Assembly: GCA_016868355.1 (NCBI GenBank)
Contig: VGHB01000003.1
Coordinates: 62,001-126,000, forward strand
Direction: 5' to 3'
Length of the DNA: 64,000 bases
Source of the DNA: Betaproteobacteria bacterium
GTDB taxonomy: Bacteria; Pseudomonadota; Gammaproteobacteria; Burkholderiales; Burkholderiaceae_C
Position 1 is the first letter of the stretch. Each line of letters starts with the position of its first letter. A program made the position numbers and the translations under genes. Below, in pieces: positions 56,674 through 64,000 of this stretch. A model generated the notes under the pieces. The model was not told the DNA's origin. It searched no databases and worked only from the letters and a program-made list of their open reading frames with translations.

Positions 56674-57596
56674 GCGGCGGCCCCCAAAGACCGCCGCGGC
56701 CACACCAGCACTGCAAACAACACGGCGTAGGTCACGAATTCGCGGCCCTGCGCACCCAGGAGTGTTTGCGCATGCGCTTCGACCACGCCCAGAAGCAGGC
56801 CGCCCCACAGGACGCCCCGTACCGAACCCAGGCCACCCAAAATTGCTGCCACCAAGCCCTTGAACAGCACCCACATGCCAAACATCGGCGTGACCTGACC
56901 GTCCAGGGACAACACGGCGAACGCGGCAATTCCTGACAGGGCGCAGGCCGCCGCAAAGCCCAGGCTTTGCAGCCGTGCCACCGGCATGCCCACGAGGTGT
57001 GCGGCGGTGCGGTGACCGGCCACGGCACGCCAGGACAGCCCAGCACGGGAGTGCTCCAGCCAGCGGGCCAAGCCCAAGGTAAGACCTGCAGCCAGGAGTG
57101 CCAGCACCAAGCGGTCAGGCCGGATCATGAGTTCCGCCGCGCCGTCGCCGCTCCACGACAGGAACCAGTTTTGTTCGACTGCCAAGGACGGAAAGGCGTT
57201 GAGGTGGCGGGGCAGCAGGTTCACCGCCAGCTGCTCGAGTTGCATCCAGATGGCAAAGCTGGAGGCCAGGGCCACCACTTCTCGGCCATCGGCCCCGGCA
57301 ATGGGGGCCCCACGAGACATCGTGGACTCTTCTTGCGTGGCGGTAAAGCAAAGCCGCTCCACATACAGGCTGATGAGGGTGGCTGCCACCACCACGGTGG
57401 CCGCTACAAGCCACACCGGCGCCTGGTGGCGAATGTGCAGCCAGGCCCCCAGGTAAGCGGCCAACATGGCCGTGGCCCCATAAGCCAGGTTCAGTCGGCG
57501 CAGCGACCCGAAGGTCAGTGATAGGCCCAAGCCCACCAGGGCATAGGAGCCACCGTCCAACAGGCCGTCCAGTGTGGTCTGCAGGAAGTCGATCAT
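56670..57596 (-). CDS. LIV-type ABC transporter permease (LivH-like, second copy)
   Basis: A 308-residue permease: LLDGGSYALVGLGLSLTFGSLRRLNLAYGATAM is the LivH start region. It begins 63 bases after livF and couples to the LivM-like gene by four bases. No separate binding protein or ATPase set accompanies this pair. Confidence 0.88.
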   Translation of the reverse strand: MIDFLQTTLDGLLDGGSYALVGLGLSLTFGSLRRLNLAYGATAMLAAYLGAWLHIRHQAPVWLVAATVVVAATLISLYVERLCFTATQEESTMSRGAPIAGADGREVVALASSFAIWMQLEQLAVNLLPRHLNAFPSLAVEQNWFLSWSGDGAAELMIRPDRLVLALLAAGLTLGLARWLEHSRAGLSWRAVAGHRTAAHLVGMPVARLQSLGFAAACALSGIAAFAVLSLDGQVTPMFGMWVLFKGLVAAILGGLGSVRGVLWGGLLLGVVEAHAQTLLGAQGREFVTYAVLFAVLVWPRRSLGAAA

Positions 57597-57659
57597 GGGG
57601 GCGGCGGCATGGTGCGAAGCGGTCGCGTCGTCGCCGGTTCAGTACTGAGATGGCCCGGC

Positions 57660-58376
57660 TTAGGCCGCCTTCTTTTGGCCGAGGTAGGCGCGCTGGATCA
57701 CATCGTCGTCAGCCAGTTCACCGGGGGTGCCCGAGAAGCTTACACGGCCCTGTTCCATCAGGTAAAAGTGCTGGGCCACCTTCAGTGCCATATGGGCGTT
57801 TTGCTCCACAACGAACAGGCTCACACCCTCAGAGTGCAAGGCCCGGATGATGGAAAAAATCTCGGCCACCACCATGGGAGCCAAGCCCACGGAGGGCTCG
57901 TCCATCAGCAGCAGGCGGGGGCGCGACATGAGCGCGCGCGCCACAGCCAGCATCTGTTGCTCGCCGCCCGAAAGGGTACCGGCGAGCTGGTCAATCCGCT
58001 CCTTTAGCGGCGGAAATCGAGCGAACATTGCATCGATGTCACTGCGAATACCGGCGCTGTCGCGCCGCTTGTAGGCACCGGCCAGCAGGTTTTCGCGAAC
58101 GCTGAGCGCCGGAAACACGAGGCGGTTTTCCGGCACAAGCGCCATGCCGCGTTCCACGATTTGCGCAGGGGACTTGCCGATCAGCTCCAAGCCCTCAAAC
58201 TTAACCGAGCCGCGCTGCGGTTTGAGAATGCCGGCAAGTGTGAGCATCAGGGTGCTTTTTCCGGCGCCGTTGGGGCCCAGCAGACAGGTTACTTCCCCGG
58301 CTTTGGCCGTGACTGATACGCCCTTGAGCGCTTCGATCTTGCCGTAGGAGGTGGCCAAGTCGTTGATTTCAAGCAT
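57660..58376 (-). CDS. livF: LIV-type ABC transporter ATP-binding protein (LivF-like)
   Basis: A 238-residue ATPase: Walker A GPNGAGKSTLMLTL, signature LSGGEQQMLAVARAL, Walker B LLLMDEPSVGLAP. Together with LivG it powers the importer; being the only LivF in the cluster it probably serves both permease pairs. Confidence 0.92.
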   Translation of the reverse strand: MLEINDLATSYGKIEALKGVSVTAKAGEVTCLLGPNGAGKSTLMLTLAGILKPQRGSVKFEGLELIGKSPAQIVERGMALVPENRLVFPALSVRENLLAGAYKRRDSAGIRSDIDAMFARFPPLKERIDQLAGTLSGGEQQMLAVARALMSRPRLLLMDEPSVGLAPMVVAEIFSIIRALHSEGVSLFVVEQNAHMALKVAQHFYLMEQGRVSFSGTPGELADDDVIQRAYLGQKKAA

Positions 58377-58387
58377 CGCGGTTTGCC

Positions 58388-59143
58388 TCAGGCCGCAGCC
58401 GGTTGGTCGGTACCCAGATAGGCTGCGCGCACCTGCGAATCAGCCTGCACCTGTGCGGGCGTTCCTTCGGTAATCTTGCGACCGAAGTTCAACACGGCCA
58501 CGCGGTCGCAAACCTCCATCACCAACTCCATGTGGTGTTCGATCAGCAAGATGGTTCGGCCCTGGTCGCGCAGGCTGCGTATGCGGTTGTCAAGGGCGTC
58601 AATTTCCTCGGCATTCATGCCGGCAGCGGGCTCGTCGAGCAGCAGCAGTTCGGCGCCCGAGGCCGCGGCGCGCAGCAGTTCCAGGCGACGCTGCTCGCCA
58701 AAGGCCAGGTTGCCCGCCAGCATGTCGCGCTTATGGGCCAGGTCACCGAACTCGAGCAGTTGTTCGGCTTCTTCGCGTGCGGCCCCAGCACCCGAGAGCC
58801 AGCGCTGCTTGAGGCCGGCCCATCCCCCATCTCGCACCACGCGTGCGGCCCAGACGTTCTGCCACACGGTGAGGTGTCCGAACAGCCGAATGTTCTGAAA
58901 GGTACGTGCGATACCCAGCTCGGTGCGGTGGTGCGGGTCCATCAGGGAGATTTCCTGGCCTTTGAACTGCACTGTGCCGGTCGTGGGTTTGTAGACGCCG
59001 GTGATTAGGTTGACGATGGTGCTCTTGCCCGAGCCATTTGGGCCGATCAGGCCCAAGATTTCGCCTTGGCGCACCGTCAGATCCAGTTCGTCAACGGCCT
59101 TGACCCCTCCGAAGTGGCGGCTAAGGTTGCGCAGTTCAAGCAT
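58388..59143 (-). CDS. livG: LIV-type ABC transporter ATP-binding protein (LivG-like)
   Basis: A 251-residue ATPase: Walker [25 protein letters not shown] (the LivG Q-loop), [12 protein letters not shown] signature and [15 protein letters not shown] 59143 overlaps the livM end by eight bases. Upstream open codons from 59227 read through livM and are not used. Confidence 0.92.
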   Translation of the reverse strand: MLELRNLSRHFGGVKAVDELDLTVRQGEILGLIGPNGSGKSTIVNLITGVYKPTTGTVQFKGQEISLMDPHHRTELGIARTFQNIRLFGHLTVWQNVWAARVVRDGGWAGLKQRWLSGAGAAREEAEQLLEFGDLAHKRDMLAGNLAFGEQRRLELLRAAASGAELLLLDEPAAGMNAEEIDALDNRIRSLRDQGRTILLIEHHMELVMEVCDRVAVLNFGRKITEGTPAQVQADSQVRAAYLGTDQPAAA

Positions 59144-60092
59144 GGTGGGCGGCTCCGTTGCCTTTGTTGTCTCCTGAGGAGGCGGCTTTACTTGAGCCCT
59201 TGGAGGCCTTGCGGCCGAACAGGCCATCCAATCCCAAGGAACGGTTGAGCATGCCGTCGGGACGCACCAGCATCACCACCACGATCAGCACCCCGAACAA
59301 TAGGCTGCGCCATTCGCCTATGAAGCGCAGGCCCTCGAGCATCACGCCTTGGATGAGGATGACGGCCAGCAAGGTGCCCGCCAGGCTTTTGAGCCCGCCC
59401 AGGATGGGGTAGGCCACGGCGAAGGTGGCTAACAGGATGGTGAAGTTGTTGTGCTCGATGTGGGTGGCGTAATGGGCGAACACGCCGCCGCCCAAGCCGG
59501 CGATGGCCCCCCCGATACCAAAGGCCGAGACCTTCGCTGCCGTCAGGTTGATGCCGGCGCTTTGTGCGGCCAGCTCGTCCTCGCCCACGGCGCGCCAAAT
59601 GGTGCCGATGCGGCAGCGGTCCAACCACCACAGCAGCAGCATCACACCGGTCACCAGGACCCAGATCAGCACATTGACATCCCAGGCGGTCCAGCCGTTG
59701 GAGGGGAAGTAGCGAATGCCGCCGAAGCCCAGGCTGCCGTCGGGCCCGGCGGGCCCGTTGGCCGTTTCTACGCGCCACTTCAGGTTGAAGAAAAACAGCC
59801 GTACGATTTCGGCAAAAGCCGTGGTGGCCACCACCAGCATCAGACCCTTGACGCGCAGCGCGGGAAAGCCCACCGCCACCGCCGCCAGGCCTGCTATTAC
59901 AGAGCCCGCGGCCAGGGCCAGGGCCAGTGGAGCATCCCACATGGATGTGAGCATGCCCGCCACATAGGCACCGATGGCGAAGAAGGCGCCCTGTGCAATG
60001 CTGACCTGTCCGGTGTGCAGGACACACCAGGCCGAAAGGCCCAGCAGGGTGTGAATGCCGATGACCTGAGCCAGGCCGAGATAGAAGTCCAT
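59136..60092 (-). CDS. livM: LIV-type ABC transporter permease (LivM-like, first copy)
   Basis: A 318-residue permease with [23 protein letters not shown] and a Lys/Ser/Asn-rich soluble tail (after FGRKASKG). ATG 60092 follows the livH-like gene by 22 bases. Confidence 0.9.
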   Translation of the reverse strand: MDFYLGLAQVIGIHTLLGLSAWCVLHTGQVSIAQGAFFAIGAYVAGMLTSMWDAPLALALAAGSVIAGLAAVAVGFPALRVKGLMLVVATTAFAEIVRLFFFNLKWRVETANGPAGPDGSLGFGGIRYFPSNGWTAWDVNVLIWVLVTGVMLLLWWLDRCRIGTIWRAVGEDELAAQSAGINLTAAKVSAFGIGGAIAGLGGGVFAHYATHIEHNNFTILLATFAVAYPILGGLKSLAGTLLAVILIQGVMLEGLRFIGEWRSLLFGVLIVVVMLVRPDGMLNRSLGLDGLFGRKASKGSSKAASSGDNKGNGAAHHA

Positions 60093-60114
60093 TCGTCGAT
60101 CTTCCGGCTGTGCC

Positions 60115-60999
60115 TCAGTCGCGTCCGCCGGGCGCCGCAAATAGGCCGCCCGGCCGGAAGACCAGGAACACAAAGAGGAGCAGCATCACGTAGATGTCCC
60201 GCTCGGTAACGCCCCGCAGGAACTGGAAGAGGTTTTCCGCTCCACCCACAATCAAGCCGGCCACGATGGCCCCGGGAATGCTGCCCAGGCCACCGATCAC
60301 CGTCACCACCAGACCCTTGACGGTCAGGGGCAGCGCCATCAGCGGCGACAGTACACCGATGGCCGCGCCGGCCATGGCCCCGGCGGTCCCGCCCAATAGG
60401 CCTGCGATCACAAAGGTACTGGCATTGGTGGTGTTCACGCTCATGCCGCACAGTTGAGCGGCCACAGGTTGTTGGGCTACGGCTCGAGTAGCCAGGCCCA
60501 GCCGGGTTCGTTTGAGCAGCTGCATCAGGGCCACCATGGCCAGGCAGCCCAGTGCGAAGACAAAAATCAGGTCGCCGCGCAGGAAGAACTGCCCGACTTC
60601 GAAATTGGAGCTGGCAAACAGCGCAGGGTAGTTCTGCGGCATGCCATAGGTCAAGTGCGAGATCAGCTCTTCAATGGCCAGCAGCATGCCCACCGTGGAC
60701 ATCAGGGTGGCCAGTGGGTTATTGATAGGAATGAAGCGAAAGCAGATCAGGTACACCAGCCAGCCCAGCAGGCCACCCATGAGGGCCGCTGTTGAATACA
60801 CCAGAGGGGTGGGCACGGCGGTCACCACGATGAGCGACAGATAGGCAGCGCCGATGGAGGCTGCGGCGTAGGACAGGTTGATCTTGTGCATCACGCCGAA
60901 GATGAGCGTGAAGCCAATGCCGATGAGCGAATAGGTGGTGCCGAACAACACGCCATCGATCACCGACTGTGAGAGGTCCAACAGGTCAAGCAGGTCCAT
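60115..60999 (-). CDS. livH: LIV-type ABC transporter permease (LivH-like, first copy)
   Basis: A 294-residue permease: TTYSLIGIGFTLIFGVMHKINLSYAA is the LivH signature. Follows the binding-protein gene after a 131-base gap containing a hairpin. Confidence 0.9.
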   Translation of the reverse strand: MDLLDLLDLSQSVIDGVLFGTTYSLIGIGFTLIFGVMHKINLSYAAASIGAAYLSLIVVTAVPTPLVYSTAALMGGLLGWLVYLICFRFIPINNPLATLMSTVGMLLAIEELISHLTYGMPQNYPALFASSNFEVGQFFLRGDLIFVFALGCLAMVALMQLLKRTRLGLATRAVAQQPVAAQLCGMSVNTTNASTFVIAGLLGGTAGAMAGAAIGVLSPLMALPLTVKGLVVTVIGGLGSIPGAIVAGLIVGGAENLFQFLRGVTERDIYVMLLLFVFLVFRPGGLFAAPGGRD

Positions 61000-61082
61000 C
61001 GCCGTGCCAGTAATGGGGTTGTGGCGGTCGCCGCTGCTGCAGCAAACCGCCAAAAGGGTGGCATTCCGCTGTAGGCTGCCCG

Positions 61083-61111
61083 GGCGCTACGGGCTTGAAC
61101 CCGCGGGCGCC
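61083..61111 (-). promoter_or_regulatory. Hairpin between binding-protein and permease genes (attenuator-like)
   Basis: GGCGC (61083-61087) pairs with GCGCC (61107-61111), with an inner GGG/CCC around loop TTCAAG. Such stems between a binding-protein gene and its permease genes often protect or partly end the upstream mRNA so more binding protein is made. Confidence 0.35.
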
Positions 61112-61130
61112 TCGGGACTGCAGCGGTTGA

Positions 61131-62336
61131 TTACTGAGCCGGCGTATGCGCCACCGTCCAGTTGCCGCCCTTGGCCTGCACGAATAAGAAGGGCTTGATG
61201 GCCTCGCGGTCCGCGGTGCGCCCCACCTTGCCCAAGAGGCCGGTGGTCTCGCGCATGGTGGCCAGGGCCTGGCGCATCTTCTGGCGATCGGCCTGAATCG
61301 TGTCGGGGCGGCCCATGATCTTTTGTTGCTCGATGATGTCCTTGAGGGTAAAGACGTTCTCGAAGGCTGCCGCGCTGTGCAGGTCCATGTTGTATTTGTT
61401 GTTGATGGCTTGAACGGCGGCGGCGGCGTCACGCGCCTCCTTGGTTACCGGTGCGAAGCTGGTGGGGATGATCAGGCCCTCTGCCTGAGCACCGCAGCCT
61501 TGCAGGGTTTCCATGCTGGAAGAAGAAGTCAGGCCGATCAGCAGCTTGGGCTTGACGTTCTGGCGGGCCATTTCCTTGAGCACGCCGCAGGTGGTGAAGG
61601 GGTGGGCTGAGATGGCCACCACATCTGCACCGGCACGTTTCATTTCACGCACCTGGTTGGAGAAGTTGGTGTCGTTGAGCAACCACTCTGCCTGGCCCTT
61701 GACTTCTAGACCGTTGCCGCCGGCGTGGGTCTTCATGACGTTGAAAGTGGAGTTGCTGTGCGCAAAGTCCTTTTCCACGCCGCCAAAGAAGGTCTTGAGG
61801 TCGGGGCGAGTGGTCTTGACCCACTCGAATACCGACTTGTACATGTTCGCTTCGCTGGGCACGTTGCGGAACGACCATTCCGAGATTGAAGCCAGGCCCC
61901 CCTTGGCGGCGACGTCGGTGTAAATCGGGAACTGGATACCGGAGTCACCGGCGTCGCCAGCCTTTTTCTGCAGGATGCCAAACAAGGGCTCGGCCACGTT
62001 GGAACAGCTCGGACCAATGGCAACGAATGAATCCTGCTGTGCTGCGATGCGTCGCAAGGCGTTGATGCCTTCTTCGGGTGTGCAACGGTCGTCCAGGTAT
62101 TCGATCACCAAGCGGGCTTTGCTGCCGTCGCCCAGGGTCACACCGCCGGCGCGGTTGATCATGGCCGCAGCGGCCTGCATCGCCGCCTCACTTTGCTGGC
62201 CAAAAATGCCCACGACGCCGCTCTTGGCGCCGAAGCCATGGATCTTGATCGTCTTGTCCTGTGCAGCGGCTGAGCCGGCCAGGGCGAAGGCCGCGGTGGC
62301 CAATGCGGTGCTCAGGAATCGTGCGGTGCTTCTCAT
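61131..62336 (-). CDS. LIV-type ABC transporter substrate-binding protein
   Basis: A 401-residue periplasmic receptor (type 1 fold). Signal peptide RFLSTALATAAFALAGSAAAQ, then DKTIKIHGFGAKSGVVGIFGQQSEAAM. The unusual opening GFGAKSGVVG and the cluster's enzymes argue for a non-amino-acid acid such as an aromatic or aliphatic carboxylate, but this is inference. It is the only binding protein of the operon, first on the minus strand, and divergent from the CoA-transferase. Confidence 0.9.
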   Translation of the reverse strand: MRSTARFLSTALATAAFALAGSAAAQDKTIKIHGFGAKSGVVGIFGQQSEAAMQAAAAMINRAGGVTLGDGSKARLVIEYLDDRCTPEEGINALRRIAAQQDSFVAIGPSCSNVAEPLFGILQKKAGDAGDSGIQFPIYTDVAAKGGLASISEWSFRNVPSEANMYKSVFEWVKTTRPDLKTFFGGVEKDFAHSNSTFNVMKTHAGGNGLEVKGQAEWLLNDTNFSNQVREMKRAGADVVAISAHPFTTCGVLKEMARQNVKPKLLIGLTSSSSMETLQGCGAQAEGLIIPTSFAPVTKEARDAAAAVQAINNKYNMDLHSAAAFENVFTLKDIIEQQKIMGRPDTIQADRQKMRQALATMRETTGLLGKVGRTADREAIKPFLFVQAKGGNWTVAHTPAQ

Positions 62337-62364
62337 GCTTATCTCCTATGTGAACCAACGGTAT

Positions 62365-62374
62365 GGGTTAACCC
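62365..62374. promoter_or_regulatory. Ten-base palindrome in the divergent control region
   Basis: GGGTTAACCC, 28 bases before the binding-protein start, in the 260-base gap to the CoA-transferase gene. A possible operator half of a larger site, with no matching partner seen. Confidence 0.25.
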
Positions 62375-62596
62375 GAATGCGCAGCCGGTTCTGTGCCGGT
62401 CTGAAGCGCTGATTGTGCAGGGACTAATGTGAACACAAGCACAAGACCCGGCTATTCCAATGGTGGCAATGCTGCGTTAAAACCGCCGCAACAGATGACT
62501 TGACTATGAAGCAAGATAGATTTCGCGCAAAAGCAATTCCGTTGCACCGCCGGGCATTCCCACAATCAATTCCATGTTGGAGACAAGGAGCCGGTG

Positions 62597-63760
62597 ATGG
62601 GGCAAGCGCATCCCCGAGGGCCGCTGGAGGGGATCTTGGTGGTGGCCTTGGAGCAGGCCGTGGCAGCGCCCTATTGCAGCAGCCGACTGGCCGATGCCGG
62701 CGCGCGGGTGATCAAGGTGGAGCGACCCGAAGGCGACTTTGCGCGCGGCTACGACACCGCGGCCCATGGCGAGTCGTCCTACTTTGTGTGGATCAACAGG
62801 GGCAAGGAGTCGATTGCGCTGGACCTCAAGCAGCCGCAGGAATTGGCGATGCTGCACCGAATGCTCGCACAGGCCGATGTCTTCATTCAGAACCTGGCGC
62901 CTGGTGCCACCCAGCGCCTCGGTATCGGCTGCGATGAGTTACGCCAGCGCCACCGCCAGCTCATCACCTGCGACATCAGCGGCTATGGGGACCGCGGCAA
63001 GCTCACCAAGATGAAGGCCTACGACCTGTTGGTTCAGGCTGAAAGCGGGCTGGTGTCCGTCAACGGCGCGCCGGGTGACTGGGGCCGCATCGGTGTTTCA
63101 ATTTGCGACATCAATGCGGGCCTTAATGCGCTCATTGGTGTGCAGCAGGCATTGATCATGCGGGGTAAAACCGGCCGGGGCTCAGCGGTGAAGGTCTCGC
63201 TGTTCGACTCGGCCGCCGAGCTGATGAGCGTGCCCTATCTGCAGGCTCGCTACGGCGGCAAGGCTCCCGAGCGCGTGGGCTTGAAGCATCCCACCATCGC
63301 GCCCTACGGGGCCTTTACCTGTGCTGATGGTCGCGACATCCTGATCTCCATTCAAAACGAGCGCGAGTGGGCTGACTTCTGTCGCGAGGTTTTGCAGGAC
63401 GAATCGATGGTGCGCGACCCCCGCAGTTGCCACAACAAGGCCCGCATGAACAACCGGCCCTGGGTCGATGGGCGGGTGGCTGAGGTGTTTGGGGGCTTGC
63501 CCAGCGCGGTGGTGATCGACCGCCTCACCGCTGCGCAGACCGCGTACGGCAATGTCAACAGCGTGCACGACCTCATTGAGCACCCGCAGTTGCGCACCTG
63601 CGGCATGGCCGTGGGCAGCCGCTCGCTGCAAGTGCCGGCCTTGCCCTGGGTAACCGATTGGGACGCGGCGCAGTACCGCTGCGTGCCCAGGCTCGACGAG
63701 CATGGGGCGGCGCTGCGCGAGGAATTTGCTGAGGTGAACGCAGCGGCGGCTGGCCACTGA
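62597..63760 (+). CDS. CaiB/BaiF (class III) CoA-transferase
   Basis: A 387-residue class III CoA-transferase that moves CoA between carboxylic acids. VVALEQAVAAPYCSSRLADAGARVIKVE opens the Rossmann-like part; the catalytic Asp is Asp143 in AYDLLVQAESGL. CoA-donor and acceptor are unknown. ATG 62597 has AAGGAG six bases upstream. Divergent from the LIV binding protein, followed 77 bases later by an SDR, so uptake and CoA activation of the same substrate are likely linked. Confidence 0.92.
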   Translation: MGQAHPRGPLEGILVVALEQAVAAPYCSSRLADAGARVIKVERPEGDFARGYDTAAHGESSYFVWINRGKESIALDLKQPQELAMLHRMLAQADVFIQNLAPGATQRLGIGCDELRQRHRQLITCDISGYGDRGKLTKMKAYDLLVQAESGLVSVNGAPGDWGRIGVSICDINAGLNALIGVQQALIMRGKTGRGSAVKVSLFDSAAELMSVPYLQARYGGKAPERVGLKHPTIAPYGAFTCADGRDILISIQNEREWADFCREVLQDESMVRDPRSCHNKARMNNRPWVDGRVAEVFGGLPSAVVIDRLTAAQTAYGNVNSVHDLIEHPQLRTCGMAVGSRSLQVPALPWVTDWDAAQYRCVPRLDEHGAALREEFAEVNAAAAGH

Positions 63761-63837
63761 GTTCACCCCGCCAAACGGGTGCGGCGGGCGTACCTGAGCT
63801 CGGACCATGGGGGCCATCGGCCCAGGAGACCCTGTTG

Positions 63838-64000
63838 ATGAACCGTCTTGCTGACAAGACCGCATTGATCACCGGAGCGGCCAGTGGCTTTGGAGCCGAG
63901 ATGGCCCGCCTGTTTGCTGCTGAAGGCGCCCGTGTGGTGATTGCCGACATCAATACAGATGGGGCACGCGAGGTGGCCGCCGGGATTGGAGCCAACGCTT
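63838..64000 (+). CDS. Short-chain dehydrogenase/reductase, N-terminal part (runs off the window)
   Basis: The first 54 residues of an SDR, cut by the window end. GAASGFGAEMA is the Rossmann glycine motif and an acidic residue follows strand 2 (IADIN), suggesting NAD. AGGAG lies 11 bases before ATG 63838. Together with the CoA-transferase it extends the catabolic cluster rightward. Confidence 0.88.
   Translation, partial: MNRLADKTALITGAASGFGAEMARLFAAEGARVVIADINTDGAREVAAGIGANA

Overview
The window is about 64 kb of GC-rich chromosome, apparently from a betaproteobacterium of the order Burkholderiales, Comamonadaceae-like. That placement rests on gene content and order: the origin block mnmE-yidC-yidD-rnpA-rpmH / dnaA-dnaN-gyrB, the kdsD-kdsC-lptC-lptA-lptB-rpoN operon, a split proton-translocating transhydrogenase, a DUF3297 gene and a urease/urea-ABC cluster. 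It is inferred from protein resemblance, not from a database search. No IS element, prophage, CRISPR array, rRNA or tRNA was recognised.

Layout. 1-2143: 3' end of pntAA, then pntAB and pntB. 2275-6851: acyl-CoA ligase, MTA/SAH nucleosidase, rsmE and an MFS transporter. 6799-13600 (minus strand): RNA methyltransferase, rpoN, and the LPS-export and Kdo genes lptB, lptA, lptC, kdsC, kdsD. 13750-18862: KefB-type antiporter and a lone TonB-dependent receptor. 18867-31556: nitrogen block with a FAH-family hydrolase, ureD, the minus-strand urea transporter urtEDCBA, and ureA, a His-rich small protein, ureBCEFG. 31887-36080 (minus): mnmE, yidC, yidD, rnpA, rpmH. 36283-41759: dnaA, dnaN, gyrB. 41777-46899: a hydratase/hydrolase and a three-gene ABC importer. 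47134-51444: RND adaptor and pump. 51661-54147: aldehyde dehydrogenase with a divergent LysR regulator. 54186-62336 (minus): a nine-gene operon for branched-chain-amino-acid-type (LIV) transport with two permease pairs, an SDR and a GST. 62597-64000: CoA-transferase and the start of another SDR.

How the genes work together. The urt genes would import urea, and UreABC with UreDEFG would hydrolyse it. A textbook -24/-12 sigma-54 promoter precedes the urt operon, and rpoN lies in the same window. The binding-protein gene urtA is nevertheless broken: its signal-peptide codons run directly, out of frame, into codons that normally lie about 75 residues further on, with TGGCCGCTG at the junction. 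Transporter genes B-E look intact, so the system lacks its own receptor unless another protein supplies it or this is an assembly error.

Around the origin, consensus DnaA boxes flank dnaA. A further phased cluster of DnaA-box-like sequences lies inside an unusual insertion in rnpA, where the boxes encode repeated Pro-Val-Asp-Lys/Asn. In the right part, a LysR box (T-N11-A palindrome) sits between the aldehyde dehydrogenase and its presumed regulator, and a LIV-type cluster with CoA-transferase, SDR and GST genes points to uptake and catabolism of an unidentified carboxylated substrate.
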